A DNA stretch of 24,666 nt from positions 1-24,666 of the forward strand of contig CAZYYW010000029.1 in assembly GCA_964651445.1 (NCBI GenBank), in the 5' to 3' direction. Positions 7,218 through 16,087 of this stretch are shown here, in pieces. The notes under the pieces were generated by a model. It did not search any database, was not told where the DNA came from, and saw only the letters and a list, made by a program, of their open reading frames with translations. The stretch is from GCA-2746365 sp964651445. Its GTDB lineage: Bacteria; Pseudomonadota; Gammaproteobacteria; SZUA-229. The position numbers and the translations under genes are program-made. Position 1 is the stretch's first letter, and the number at the start of each line of letters is the position of its first letter.

Positions 7218-8495
7218 ATGAATCATCACCTTACAGAGATACGCTTTAAAGATTTCGACCTTGATCCAGGCTTAATCAAAGGTATTGACGAAGCGGGTTT
7301 TGAATTTTGTACGCCGATTCAGGCACAGAGCATTCCGATTGCACTGACGGGTAAAGATGTTGCAGGCGAAGCGCAGACCGGCACCGGAAAAACGGCGGCT
7401 TTCATGGTTGCCTGCCTAAATCACCTGTTAACCCGTCCCCCACACGAACATCGCCAGACAACTCAAATACGCGCCCTGGTGCTGGCTCCAACCCGCGAAC
7501 TCGCTATCCAGATCCACAAAGACGCAATGGTTATCGGCAAGCACACCGGTTTGAAATTTGGTCTGGCCTATGGCGGAACGGACTATGACAAGCAACGCAA
7601 CATCCTGCTTGATGGTATCGACATTCTCATTGGCACGCCAGGTCGCACCATCGATTTTTTCAAACAAAAAGTCTTTAGCCTGAAAAATTGTGAAGTGGTG
7701 ATACTGGATGAAGCTGACCGTATGTTTGATCTGGGCTTTATTGACGACATGCGCTATTTGTTAAGCCACTGCCCGGAACCATCCAAGCGCCTCAGCCTAT
7801 TATTTTCAGCAACACTGTCGCACCGAGTTGGCGAACTCGCCTATGTACACATGAATGACCCGGCAGAAATTCGCATCGAAGCTGAAAATAAAACGGCCGA
7901 TAAAATTGAACAATCTATTTATTACCCTGCCAATACGGAAAAAATTCCATTACTGCTGGGGCTGATGAATAAAATCAAACCAACACGCAGCATTGTATTC
8001 ATCAATACCAAACGTGTTGCCGATAAAGTGTACGCTTGGCTGGAAGGCAATGGCTATAAATCCGCACTATTATCGGGCGATGTTCCACAGCAAAAGCGCC
8101 AGACGCTGTTAAAGAAATTTCAGGACGGAGAATTTAGCACTTTAGTGGCAACGGATGTCGCTGCCCGTGGCTTGCATATCCCGGAAGTTAGTCACGTATT
8201 TAATTTCGACCTGCCACAATCGGGTGAAGACTATGTACACCGTATTGGCCGCACCGCCCGTGCCGGTGCCAGTGGTTTTGCGATCAGTTTTGCCTGTGAA
8301 GACTTTGCCCATTATATTATGGATATTGAAGAATACATCGACCAGAAAATTGGCAAGCAAGCCGTCACCAGTGACTTGTTAGTTGAACCTAAGCCACCGA
8401 TCAAAATGGAACGTCGTCCACGCCCAGGTGGCAATAGTAACCGTGGTGGTGGCAACTACAATCGTAACAACGATAATAGAAACCAGCGTCGCTAA
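7218..8495 (+). CDS. rhlB: DEAD-box ATP-dependent RNA helicase RhlB
   Basis: This DEAD-box RNA helicase unwinds structured mRNA; in enterobacteria RhlB works inside the RNA degradosome with RNase E. The 425 residues carry the Q-motif region FCTPIQAQSIPIAL, motif I AQTGTGKTAA, motif II VILDEADRM, motif III LLFSATLSHR and motif VI YVHRIGRTARAG. The tail (about 395-425) is Arg/Gly/Asn rich, a likely RNA-binding extension. The opening HLTEIRFKDFDLDP and the location divergent from trxA-rho match the RhlB locus rather than other DEAD-box paralogs. A second DEAD-box gene (13855-15087) is of the RhlE type. Confidence 0.93.
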   Translation: MNHHLTEIRFKDFDLDPGLIKGIDEAGFEFCTPIQAQSIPIALTGKDVAGEAQTGTGKTAAFMVACLNHLLTRPPHEHRQTTQIRALVLAPTRELAIQIHKDAMVIGKHTGLKFGLAYGGTDYDKQRNILLDGIDILIGTPGRTIDFFKQKVFSLKNCEVVILDEADRMFDLGFIDDMRYLLSHCPEPSKRLSLLFSATLSHRVGELAYVHMNDPAEIRIEAENKTADKIEQSIYYPANTEKIPLLLGLMNKIKPTRSIVFINTKRVADKVYAWLEGNGYKSALLSGDVPQQKRQTLLKKFQDGEFSTLVATDVAARGLHIPEVSHVFNFDLPQSGEDYVHRIGRTARAGASGFAISFACEDFAHYIMDIEEYIDQKIGKQAVTSDLLVEPKPPIKMERRPRPGGNSNRGGGNYNRNNDNRNQRR

Positions 8496-8504
8496 TAAGC
8501 AATA

Positions 8505-10613
8505 CTACTGTTTTAAAACCGCTGTAATGGCATCATTCAAATCGCTCAGGTTATAAGGTTTTTTTATCGCGCCCAGAAAGCCGTAATCACGGTAATTCGC
8601 CATCACCGGATCATTACAATAGCCACTGGACACCAGTGCTTTCGCCTCAGGGTCAATTTCCTGTAACAACTTAATGGCGTCTTTGCCACCAATACCACTG
8701 GGGATGGTCAAGTCCATAATAACCAGATCAATCGTGTTGTCGGTTCCCATTGCTGTTTTATACTGTGACAGAGCCGCACCACCATCGGCGGCTTGCGCTA
8801 CCGCATAACCAAGCTCTTCCAGCATCTCCGAAGTAACCTCGCGCAAAGTTTCATCATCATCCATAATCAAAATGCGCGTATTACTCATAGAACGCTCAGT
8901 CATTTGATCTTGCTCTAACGAAACGTCTACCGGCTGGTCGGCTACCGGCAAGAACAGAGTAAAGCTTGAACCTTCACCCAAAGTGGATTCAACCAATATA
9001 TTGCCACCATGTTTTTTGATAATGGAATAACTCAGCGCCAAACCCAAGCCATTGCCCTCTTGCTTGGTGGTAAAATAAGGATCAAAAATAGAGCCAATTA
9101 TTTCTTGCGCTATACCGCTGCCGCTGTCTTTTACCACTACTTTGATAAACCGTTGCACTGAACCCTGTCCATCTGCCGGGTTTTCCAGCTCGGCGTTTTC
9201 ACAAGATATGTCCAGGCAACCACCGTTAGGCATCGCCTGGCGTGCATTAATCACCATGTTTTGTAGAACCTGACTGATTTGACCACTGTCGATATCAGCC
9301 ACCCATAAATCGTCGTCACAATGATAACTAACGTGTATGTTACTGCCATGCAGACTGAAGTCTGTCGATTGGTAGATAATCTCCGCTATATTAGCCGCTT
9401 TCCGGATGGGCTCTCCGCCCTTGGAGAAAGTTAACAACTGCTGCGTTAGGCAAGCCGCCTGTTCGGATGCCTTACCTGCCTTTTGCAGATACTTCTGCGT
9501 CTTTTCAGGCAAATCCGTACTATGGCTAGCAAGATCAACATAACCCTGGATGATGCCGAGCAGGTTATTAAAGTCATGTGCTATGCCACCCGCCAGCAAA
9601 CCGATTGAATCCAGTTTTCTTGCCTTTAACAGTTCGTCTTCCGCTTTTTTTGTATCGGTAATATCCCGAAATGCAACAACAACGCCGGTGTACTCACCTT
9701 TATCATTTCGTAGTTGCGACTCGCTTATCGAGACATAACGTTTAGTGCCATCGGCAGAAACCAGCTTTATACCACTATCATGACGATAACATTTGCTTTT
9801 ATCTTCAATGCAATTGATCGGTATGCAGTTAATTTCTTGCTCATTTGAATCAATAATATTAAAAACCGTGTCCAATTTTTTGCCAATCGCCCAATCATGG
9901 TTACAGCCGGTCAGTAATTCAGCGACTCGGTTAAACACAACAATACGACCGCTAATATCGGTGCTAATAACGCCGTCTGCTATCGATTCAATAGTGACCG
10001 CCAGACTTTCCCTGCTCTCTTGTAGATTTCTATTGGCTAGTTGCTTTTCTATCGCTGACGCCTCGCGCTGGAAAATTATGCCGGCAATGGAGGCGCAGAT
10101 ATTCAGTAGACGGCGTTGAAAATTATCCGGGGTTCGTTTGGCAAAACTCGATAGCGCAAAACTACCTATTGGCTGCTTTGCCGCATTACGAATAGGACTT
10201 GACCAACAGGCATGAATTTTAAAATTTTTGGCAAAATCTCGGACATTTTCCCAACGTTTGTCTGTCAGCGTATTGCAAACAAACATGTCCTCATTATGAA
10301 ACACCGCATTACCGCAGGAACCATCACCCGCTTTTAAGCCATTTAGTGCCTGTTTTGCTGCTGCCGGCATACTGGGTGCGGTATGGATAAACAATTGCTG
10401 CTGAGTACAATCCAGCATCATAATGGACGCCACCGAATTGGGCGTTAACTTTTCTGCCAGCAAACACAAGCGTTGCAGTAACTCATCACAATTATAATTA
10501 GTAACCGTTGCACCTAAGATACTGCTTTGAAGATCAATTAATTCTTCAAGTTGCGAGGTAACAATAGCGTTTGAATCGTAATCGGGATTACTAAAAAAAT
10601 TTTTAGATGTCAT
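8505..10613 (-). CDS. GAF-PAS hybrid histidine kinase with C-terminal receiver
   Basis: This 702-residue protein has no clear transmembrane segment and is probably a cytoplasmic sensor. Domain order is a GAF domain (about 35-185, with AGDGSCGNAVFHNED), a PAS domain (about 200-325), a HisKA helix pair with phospho-acceptor His346 in GGIAHDFNNLLG, and a HATPase domain (N-box Asn456, DSGSG at 496-500, GLGLAL near 522). A receiver domain follows (580-702; acidic pocket 585-587, phospho-acceptor Asp634, Lys685). The HDFNN form is typical of NtrB-like and hybrid kinases. Its ATG overlaps the purK stop by 4 bp (ATGA), so translation is coupled to purK. No separate response regulator is adjacent; signal and output are unknown. 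Confidence 0.92.
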   Translation of the reverse strand: MTSKNFFSNPDYDSNAIVTSQLEELIDLQSSILGATVTNYNCDELLQRLCLLAEKLTPNSVASIMMLDCTQQQLFIHTAPSMPAAAKQALNGLKAGDGSCGNAVFHNEDMFVCNTLTDKRWENVRDFAKNFKIHACWSSPIRNAAKQPIGSFALSSFAKRTPDNFQRRLLNICASIAGIIFQREASAIEKQLANRNLQESRESLAVTIESIADGVISTDISGRIVVFNRVAELLTGCNHDWAIGKKLDTVFNIIDSNEQEINCIPINCIEDKSKCYRHDSGIKLVSADGTKRYVSISESQLRNDKGEYTGVVVAFRDITDTKKAEDELLKARKLDSIGLLAGGIAHDFNNLLGIIQGYVDLASHSTDLPEKTQKYLQKAGKASEQAACLTQQLLTFSKGGEPIRKAANIAEIIYQSTDFSLHGSNIHVSYHCDDDLWVADIDSGQISQVLQNMVINARQAMPNGGCLDISCENAELENPADGQGSVQRFIKVVVKDSGSGIAQEIIGSIFDPYFTTKQEGNGLGLALSYSIIKKHGGNILVESTLGEGSSFTLFLPVADQPVDVSLEQDQMTERSMSNTRILIMDDDETLREVTSEMLEELGYAVAQAADGGAALSQYKTAMGTDNTIDLVIMDLTIPSGIGGKDAIKLLQEIDPEAKALVSSGYCNDPVMANYRDYGFLGAIKKPYNLSDLNDAITAVLKQ

Positions 10614-11773
10614 GACTGTCGTCCATAGGCTTTCTCGGAGACTTTTACGGAAAGGCCGCCAAAGACGTCCTCTGCCACCATAAGTGCAGACTCAACATCC
10701 TTGGCTAACACATTAAAATGCCCCATCTTACGCCCTGGTCGCGCCTCTTTTTTTCCATAGAGATGCAACTTGATATTATATTGTGTGAAAATACTAAGCC
10801 AATGTGGCAACCATAAATCACCCAGCATATTGACCATAACCACCGGTGACAACAAGCGGGTATCACCCGGTTTCAAACCACACACCATGCGTACCTGCTG
10901 CTCGAACTGTGAAGTCACACACGCATCCTTGGTATAATGACCGCTGTTATGTGGTCGCGGTGCCATTTCATTAAAATACAGTACATTATCGTCACTAATA
11001 AAAAACTCTACCGCCAGTATCCCCACATAAGACATTGCATCCGCCAAAATAGCCGCGTTTTCTGTCGCCTGCTTTGCCAACTCTTGCGTAACACGTGCCG
11101 GAACGATGCTCATGTGCAGCACGCCATTTCTGTGCACATTTTCCGAAACAGGGAAATGTGCCTGTTCGGCACTCGCATTTCGAGCCACGATGGCGGAGAC
11201 CTCACAGCGAATATTGATATGTTTTTCCAGCACACAATCAACTTTACCAATCTGTTTATAAGCGGCGCTGAGTTCGGAAAAATCATGCACCACGAACTGA
11301 CCTTTGCCATCATAACCGAGGGTATTGCTTTTTAAGATAGCCGGAAAGCCAATTTTCTCAGCTGCCAGCTTCAAATCAGCTTCTTCAAGCAGGGCGAAAT
11401 AAGGCACTGGTTGTAACCCGGCTTTTTGTGCAAATTGCTTTTCAAGATCGCGGTTTTGAGCAATTTCTAAGGATTCAGCAGCCGGGTAGACGGTGGTTTT
11501 ACCGGCGACAAAACGTACGCTCTTTGTTGGAATGTTTTCAAACTCCAAGGTAATGGCGTCACACAAGCCCGCCATCTCTGCCAGCGCTGTTTGATCGTCA
11601 TAATCGGCCTTGAGGTGTACATCGGCAATCAAACCCGCGCCACATAATGGGTCAGGATCCAGCACAACCACCCGATAACCCATGGTTTGTGCAGCAACAC
11701 AAAACATACGACCCAACTGACCGCCGCCTAGTACGCCCAGTGTTGCACCCGGTAAAATCACTTTAGCTGCCAT
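10610..11773 (-). CDS. purK: N5-carboxyaminoimidazole ribonucleotide synthase (PurK)
   Basis: PurK uses ATP and bicarbonate to convert AIR to N5-CAIR, which PurE then rearranges. The 387 residues are normal for PurK. The N-domain starts GATLGVLGGGQLGRMF, and the ATP-grasp core contains PAILKSNTLGYDGKGQFVV and YFNEMAPRPHNSGHYT, a PurK hallmark. It follows purE by 25 bp and overlaps the downstream histidine kinase by 4 bp, giving a purE-purK-kinase operon. The catalytic motifs seem intact. Confidence 0.97.
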   Translation of the reverse strand: MAAKVILPGATLGVLGGGQLGRMFCVAAQTMGYRVVVLDPDPLCGAGLIADVHLKADYDDQTALAEMAGLCDAITLEFENIPTKSVRFVAGKTTVYPAAESLEIAQNRDLEKQFAQKAGLQPVPYFALLEEADLKLAAEKIGFPAILKSNTLGYDGKGQFVVHDFSELSAAYKQIGKVDCVLEKHINIRCEVSAIVARNASAEQAHFPVSENVHRNGVLHMSIVPARVTQELAKQATENAAILADAMSYVGILAVEFFISDDNVLYFNEMAPRPHNSGHYTKDACVTSQFEQQVRMVCGLKPGDTRLLSPVVMVNMLGDLWLPHWLSIFTQYNIKLHLYGKKEARPGRKMGHFNVLAKDVESALMVAEDVFGGLSVKVSEKAYGRQS

Positions 11774-11798
11774 TGTAAATCATACGCTCAAATAAGGT

Positions 11799-12323
11799 TC
11801 AGACAGGCAGTTTCATATCAAACACTGCCTGCTGCTGCTTGCTTCTGAATTCGGTTAATTTAAGCGCCAGCGCTTCGTCGCTAATGGCCAATATTGAAAT
11901 CGCAGACAGTGCCGCATTTGCCGCACCCGCTTCGCCAATCGCATAGGTTGCGACCGGAATCCCTTTAGGCATTTGCACAATAGAAAGCAAAGAATCCATG
12001 CCTTTCAAATACTTAGAGGGCACTGGCACGCCCAACACCGGCAAAGTGGTTTTCGCTGCCAGCATACCGGGCAAATGCGCTGCGCCGCCGGCACCGGCAA
12101 TTATCACGGAGAAACCATCAGCCCGCGCACTGTCGGCAAACTCAAACAACAAGTCTGGCGTACGGTGCGCCGAAACAACTTTTGCCTGATAGGCAACACC
12201 AAATGCCTGCAACTGCTCGACGGCAAATTGCATCACTGGCCAGTCGCTTTTACTGCCCATAACGACCGCGACTTTTCCGCCCTGATGATGACTCTGACTT
12301 TTACTCTGGTCTTGCTGTGACAT
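11799..12323 (-). CDS. purE: N5-CAIR mutase (PurE, class I)
   Basis: PurE converts N5-CAIR to CAIR in purine synthesis. I placed the start at ATG 12323, giving 174 residues. A good ribosome site, ggagag, lies 4 bases upstream; the frame stays open to 12539, but the extra 72 residues lack PurE homology. Family motifs are VVMGSKSDWPVM (about 20-31), SAHRTP (51-56) and IIAGAGGAAHLPGMLA. Together with an adjacent PurK this marks the class I (bacterial) enzyme rather than the AIR-utilising class II. It is first in the purE-purK-kinase operon. The N-terminal 15 residues are polar (Gln/Ser/His) and variable in the family. Confidence 0.97.
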   Translation of the reverse strand: MSQQDQSKSQSHHQGGKVAVVMGSKSDWPVMQFAVEQLQAFGVAYQAKVVSAHRTPDLLFEFADSARADGFSVIIAGAGGAAHLPGMLAAKTTLPVLGVPVPSKYLKGMDSLLSIVQMPKGIPVATYAIGEAGAANAALSAISILAISDEALALKLTEFRSKQQQAVFDMKLPV

Positions 12324-12409
12324 AAAACTCTCCGCTATTTGCGCAGAAAAACAGTCGATTTTATACCAGTCTGGACAATTTTTATATATTTTTCGCCACA
12401 ATGTTAGCC

Positions 12410-12545
12410 CAAAGTAGTAATGTCCCCATTGAACAAAGTTAAAATGTCCCGTGTGGGGCTGAGAACGTTGCAAAACAGTCATGCAGAAATCGACCGCCTT
12501 CAGGCCGTACAAAAGATAACCACTAAACAAATCACACAAGTTGAA
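12410..12545 (+). mobile_element. Possible insertion-sequence end remnant with AATGTCCC repeats
   Basis: Two AATGTCCC copies (at 12419 and 12443) lie 24 bp apart and are followed by a short ORF whose first 45 residues contain RLQAVQKITTKQITQVE. That peptide resembles the start of transposases that open with a helix-turn-helix such as RLEVLQ..DKQLTQ.EAA (ISNCY/IS1202-like). Short repeats ahead of the transposase also fit an IS end. The resemblance stops near 12545 and no catalytic domain follows. The call rests on weak pattern memory only. Confidence 0.3.
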
Positions 12546-12758
12546 CCCTCTGGCAACGGTTCATTTGTTATAGACATCGATAAAGACCCTATGCACTACT
12601 CAATCAACAAAGTCGGATCGGTCATGGGCATTAAAGCCATTGCGGAATTTTCTGTATCGGATACTATTAGTGATAATTGCCTATTAATCTTTAAAAAGCA
12701 CAAGCACACCTCCCTTTTTAAGCAAAAGAACTATGACTTTCGACACCCACAGCCTTAA
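12420..12758 (+). CDS. Uncharacterised 112-residue ORF, possibly a decayed transposase fusion
   Basis: I do not recognise this protein as a whole. It lies divergent from purE and 36 bp before yaiI. An ATG at 12420 and another at 12444 (104 residues) both fall inside AATGTCCC repeats, and neither has a clear ribosome site. Residues 20-40 (HAEIDRLQAVQKITTKQITQ) look like a transposase helix-turn-helix start. Residues 45-112 (beginning GNGSFVIDIDKDPMHYSI and ending Lys/His rich) match nothing I know. No signal peptide or membrane helix is visible. It may be non-coding. Confidence 0.3.
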   Translation: MSPLNKVKMSRVGLRTLQNSHAEIDRLQAVQKITTKQITQVEPSGNGSFVIDIDKDPMHYSINKVGSVMGIKAIAEFSVSDTISDNCLLIFKKHKHTSLFKQKNYDFRHPQP

Positions 12759-12794
12759 CATTACCTGCCAATTACAAGCTATAAAAAACACTAA

Positions 12795-13250
12795 ATGAAA
12801 ATATGGGTAGACGCAGATGCTTGCCCTGCTGTCATAAAAGACATTTTATACCGCGCAGCGCAACGCACAAAAATACAACTAACACTTGTTGCTAACCAAC
12901 CAATACAAGTACCTCCCTCTCATCAAATTAACTTTATTCAGGTTGCACAAGGGTTTGATGTCGCTGACGATGAAATTGTAAAACGCATGCAGCGTGATGA
13001 CCTGGTTGTTACCAGTGATATACCTTTGGCCGCCGATGTCATCGAAAAAGGCGGCATCGCCCTCAGCCATCGCGGTGAATTGTATACTGCCAATAACATC
13101 AGAGCCCGATTGAATATGCGTGACTTTATGGAAACGCTGCGTGCCAGTGGTGTCAATACTGGCGGACCACCAGCCTTGAGCAAAAGTGATCGCAAAGCTT
13201 TCGCCGACCATCTCGATCAGTTTTTAACACGTTATAGCAAACAAAAATAA
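12795..13250 (+). CDS. yaiI: YaiI/YqxD family protein (UPF0178, DUF188)
   Basis: The 151 residues match this widespread family along their length. They begin KIWVDADACPAVIKDILYRA, with IVKRMQRDDLVVTSDIPLAA in the middle and LSHRGELYTANNIRARLNMR and TGGPPALSKSDRKAFADHLD after that. The conserved acidic residues (DADACP, TSDIPLA) suggest a PIN-like nuclease fold, but I know of no settled biochemical role. It starts at ATG without an obvious ribosome site. It lies on the plus strand ahead of a pilH-like gene with an 81-bp spacer, so it is probably its own unit. Confidence 0.92.
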   Translation: MKIWVDADACPAVIKDILYRAAQRTKIQLTLVANQPIQVPPSHQINFIQVAQGFDVADDEIVKRMQRDDLVVTSDIPLAADVIEKGGIALSHRGELYTANNIRARLNMRDFMETLRASGVNTGGPPALSKSDRKAFADHLDQFLTRYSKQK

Positions 13251-13331
13251 GCCTTTACTCTTACCAATCAAAAATTTCTGACTATACTTGAAGTATCTAT
13301 TTCAAACCAACAAACCCACGCGGTAAGCAAA

Positions 13332-13697
13332 ATGGCTAAAATTCTTGTTGTCGATGACTCACCGACGATACTGGCAGGCACCACCAAAATATTGAAATCA
13401 GCTGGCCACGATGTAATCCAGGCTGACGGTGGCGAGCAGGCCATAAAATTAGCGAACAGTGAGAACCCCGATATCATTCTTATGGACGTGGTAATGCCTG
13501 ATATGAACGGCTTCCAGGCAACACGAAAGCTGACCAGCAGTCCTGAAACTCAGCATATCCCCATCATTATGTTAACCACTAAAGACCAGGAAACAGACAA
13601 GGTCTGGGCGCAGCGACAAGGCGCAAGCGGCTATATCGTCAAACCACCTGGCGCAAAAGACCTGCTCGCCAAAATAGACAATTTAATTAAAAATTAA
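13332..13697 (+). CDS. pilH: CheY-like single-domain response regulator, PilH type
   Basis: This is a 121-residue receiver domain with no output domain. The acidic pocket is in VVDDSPT, the phospho-acceptor Asp is in IILMDVVMPDMNGFQATRKL, and the switch residues and Lys are in IPIIMLTTKDQETDKVW and YIVKPPG. The stretch MDVVMPDMNGFQATR, with TQHIPIIM and TTKDQETDKVW, closely matches PilH, the phosphate-sink regulator of type IV pilus twitching in pseudomonads. No pilG, pilI, pilJ or chpA lies next to it, so the gene is detached from the usual pil-chp cluster and the PilH role is inferred from sequence only. Confidence 0.85.
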   Translation: MAKILVVDDSPTILAGTTKILKSAGHDVIQADGGEQAIKLANSENPDIILMDVVMPDMNGFQATRKLTSSPETQHIPIIMLTTKDQETDKVWAQRQGASGYIVKPPGAKDLLAKIDNLIKN

Positions 13698-13854
13698 CCA
13701 CACACACCAGAACAAGCCACCCGTTGCATCCACTCGGATAATAATTTACACCAGTTAGCCGGCAATATACGCTAAAATTCACCTCCTTCTTCCCCGCTCT
13801 GCTGCTGCCCTCAACATATCGCACCAGCAATCAGCACCATATTGTAGGTTGCGT

Positions 13855-15087
13855 ATGAACTTTTCATCTTTAGACTTCGCCCCTGAAATTCAGCAAGCAC
13901 TGGATGCCTGCGGCTACGATGAAATGACGGCAATACAGGAACAAGCCATCATCCCGGCGCGGCGTGGCAAAGACATCCTCGCCAGCGCACAAACCGGCAC
14001 CGGCAAAACTGCCGCGTATGCACTGCCTATTTTACAGCAGCTTCATGACCGCGCGATGCCAACCCTGCCGGGTAGTCCACGCGCTCTTATCCTCACACCA
14101 ACACGTGAATTAGCTGAACAACTGGAAACCACCATTAAACAATATGCCCAGTTTATGCCACTTTCCATCAAAGCCCTGTACGGTGGCGTAAAATCAAGCG
14201 CACAAGTTAAAAAGCTCCATGCTGGTATAGATGTCGTTATCGCTACACCTGGGCGTTTGCTTGAGCATCTAGCCAACGGCAACATTAAACTGAGTGCCGT
14301 TGAGTTCGTGGTGCTGGATGAAGCCGACCGCATGCTGGACATGGGTTTTGTTAACGATGTGAATTCACTGCTCGCTAAAACACCGAAAAAACGCCAGACA
14401 CTTTTGTTTACCGCCACCCTCTCACAAGCCGTCAAAACACTGTCCAGACAACTGCTAAAAAACCATCTAGTGATAAGCGTAAGCAGGGAAAACACCATTG
14501 CCGATACCATCGAACATGTGGTTTACCCGGTAAGCGAACATCAAAAAGCAGAACTGTTCGTGGAACTGTTGGCAAAACACAACTGGTTCAAGGTTCTGGT
14601 TTTCACCAGCACCCGCGCACAGGCCGACGATTTAATAAAAAAACTAAAACCTGCAAAGATAAAAGCAGCATTGTGCCATGGCGATAAAAGCCAAGGCACT
14701 CGGCGACGCGCAATCGCAGATTTTAAGGCGGACAAAATACAGGTACTGGTTGCCACTGAGGTGGCCGCCCGAGGTCTAGATATACAAGGGCTAGAGCATG
14801 TAGTAAACCTCAATCTGCCTTATCTACCTGAAGACTATGTACACCGCATTGGTCGAACCGGTCGCGCTGGCGGTAAAGGACAAGCCATTTCTTTTGTTAG
14901 TCGAGAAGAAGAACGCAGCCTGCATCACATCGAACGATTGATTGGTGAGCGCATCAAACGCATTAAAGTCTCCGGCTATTCTGTTGCCAACCGGGACAGC
15001 ATTCTTAATAACTTGGCACAAAAAAGCAGACCAGCGAAAACCAACAAAATAAGCATAACCAATATCAACAAAAATAGTAAAAAATGA
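13855..15087 (+). CDS. rhlE: DEAD-box ATP-dependent RNA helicase RhlE
   Basis: This is a second DEAD-box RNA helicase of the window, 410 residues from ATG 13855 (a TTG two codons upstream is also in frame). Motifs are MTAIQEQAIIPARRGKDILA (Q motif), AQTGTGKTAAYALP (I), VVLDEADRMLDMGF (II), LLFTATLS (III, TAT in place of the usual SAT) and YVHRIGRTGRAGGKG (VI). The opening FSSLDFAPEIQQALDACGY is RhlE-like. The lysine- and asparagine-rich tail probably binds RNA. RhlE proteins act in ribosome maturation and RNA turnover, often at low temperature. It appears monocistronic. Confidence 0.92.
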   Translation: MNFSSLDFAPEIQQALDACGYDEMTAIQEQAIIPARRGKDILASAQTGTGKTAAYALPILQQLHDRAMPTLPGSPRALILTPTRELAEQLETTIKQYAQFMPLSIKALYGGVKSSAQVKKLHAGIDVVIATPGRLLEHLANGNIKLSAVEFVVLDEADRMLDMGFVNDVNSLLAKTPKKRQTLLFTATLSQAVKTLSRQLLKNHLVISVSRENTIADTIEHVVYPVSEHQKAELFVELLAKHNWFKVLVFTSTRAQADDLIKKLKPAKIKAALCHGDKSQGTRRRAIADFKADKIQVLVATEVAARGLDIQGLEHVVNLNLPYLPEDYVHRIGRTGRAGGKGQAISFVSREEERSLHHIERLIGERIKRIKVSGYSVANRDSILNNLAQKSRPAKTNKISITNINKNSKK

Positions 15088-15331
15088 AGCGCAGACACCT
15101 GTGGTAAGGCTACACAGCTGGTTTAGTCGTATGCCTACACTTAACCCTTATCTCAACTCCATGGTAAAAACCACCATTATTAGATATAAGGAATATCCCA
15201 TTAAGAACAACATTCTTTAAATATCAGATTTTATTTTCGCCGTAAAAGGTGTAAAATGGTAGGGATATTGAGATAGTTTATAACTGCAACTTCTTGCGGT
15301 GCTGTCAAAATTTTTAAACAAGAGGTTACTT

Positions 15332-15499
15332 ATGAGCGGCGCATCACCAAAAACCAGACCAAAAGTTCCTGAAGGTAAAACACACCTTCTAACAACGACT
15401 CAGAAGCCTATTACTGAAGGTGCGTTCTTTGTTGGTTATGACACCAAGTGGGAATCATTCCAAAAGGAAGTTAAGTACACAACACCAAAAAGGCCATAA
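15332..15499 (+). CDS. Small hypothetical protein (55 residues)
   Basis: I do not recognise this protein. From ATG 15332 it has 55 residues and is preceded by a good ribosome site, agagg, 6 bases upstream, which argues that it is real; the frame is open 11 codons further. It has no signal peptide or membrane segment. It is rich in Lys, Pro and Thr, with SGASPKTRPKVPEGKTHLLT at the start and GAFFVGYDTKWESFQKEV in the middle. A hairpin at 15508-15535 directly after the stop suggests a self-contained transcription unit. Both neighbours are on separate units. Confidence 0.6.
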   Translation: MSGASPKTRPKVPEGKTHLLTTTQKPITEGAFFVGYDTKWESFQKEVKYTTPKRP

Positions 15500-15507
15500 A
15501 GCATCCA

Positions 15508-15535
15508 GTCGCACGCCCAAACACGGTCGTGCGAC
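15508..15535 (+). terminator. Hairpin after the 55-residue ORF
   Basis: An 8-bp perfect GC-rich stem (gtcgcacg with cgtgcgac) around a 12-nt loop starts 9 bp after the stop at 15499. There is no T run after it (cgcttgacctt), so it is a transcript-end stem or a Rho-dependent region rather than a classical intrinsic terminator. Confidence 0.5.
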
Positions 15536-15651
15536 CGCTTGACCTTAACCTGTGAATCGATTTTCAGGTAACCCGCACACACCAACCCATCGAACATTCA
15601 AGATTTAAAATCCTTTAGCAAATCCTAAACCCACTGCTCCAAATCTTCTGC

Positions 15652-16087
15652 TTAAAACTTTTCTAATATCACTTCGCTGGAATATTGGCTTTCTCGCCCT
15701 TGTGTATCATAAGTAGTTAAAACCATATAGTAGACACCAGCAGCAAAATCGGTAAATTTATAACCTATTGCGGTGCTGTCATCGACTTCGATAAAGTCAG
15801 GGTAGTCACCCGTTCGCTCGCCATAATAAATTATGTAACCAGCAATATCAGCCAACGATAAAGGGCTACCCTCAGCCCTTTCAGACGCTGCTACCCAGCT
15901 TATATCATAAAATATTGGGCTCTGGGCTTGGCTCTATCTCGGTATCAACAACAATGTCAATTTGAGCTGGACTCACTATCTCAGTGCCATCCTCCTCTTG
16001 CTCACCACATGAAACCAGAAAAACGGCTGATAATACGAGCGTCAAACATACAGGTAAACTGGCGATAAATTGCCGATAATAAACCAT
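15652..16087 (-). pseudogene. Lipoprotein with one fibronectin type III domain, frameshifted
   Basis: Two pieces in different frames make one gene of about 145 residues. The first (from 16087) is a lipoprotein signal, LTLVLSAVFLVSC (lipobox VSC), and an acidic linker, ending at TGA after PNIL. The second, open through 15652, reads YDISWVAASERAEG, then DIAGYIIYYGERTGDYPDFI and YYMVLTTYDTQGRESQYSSE, a clear Fn3 domain. Removing one A from the AAAA run at 15909-15912 (T on the coding strand) joins the frames as PNI-YDISW. The cause may be a true mutation, slippage, or a sequencing error. The intact protein would be an outer-membrane-anchored, adhesion-like protein. Confidence 0.75.

Noticed and set aside
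12324..12410. A possible PurR operator upstream of purE
   Set aside because: gcgcaaatagcgg matches the consensus poorly and lacks the central CG symmetry.
12324..12539. N-terminal extension of PurE by 72 residues
   Set aside because: The extension has no PurE homology, and the internal ATG at 12323 has a good ribosome site.
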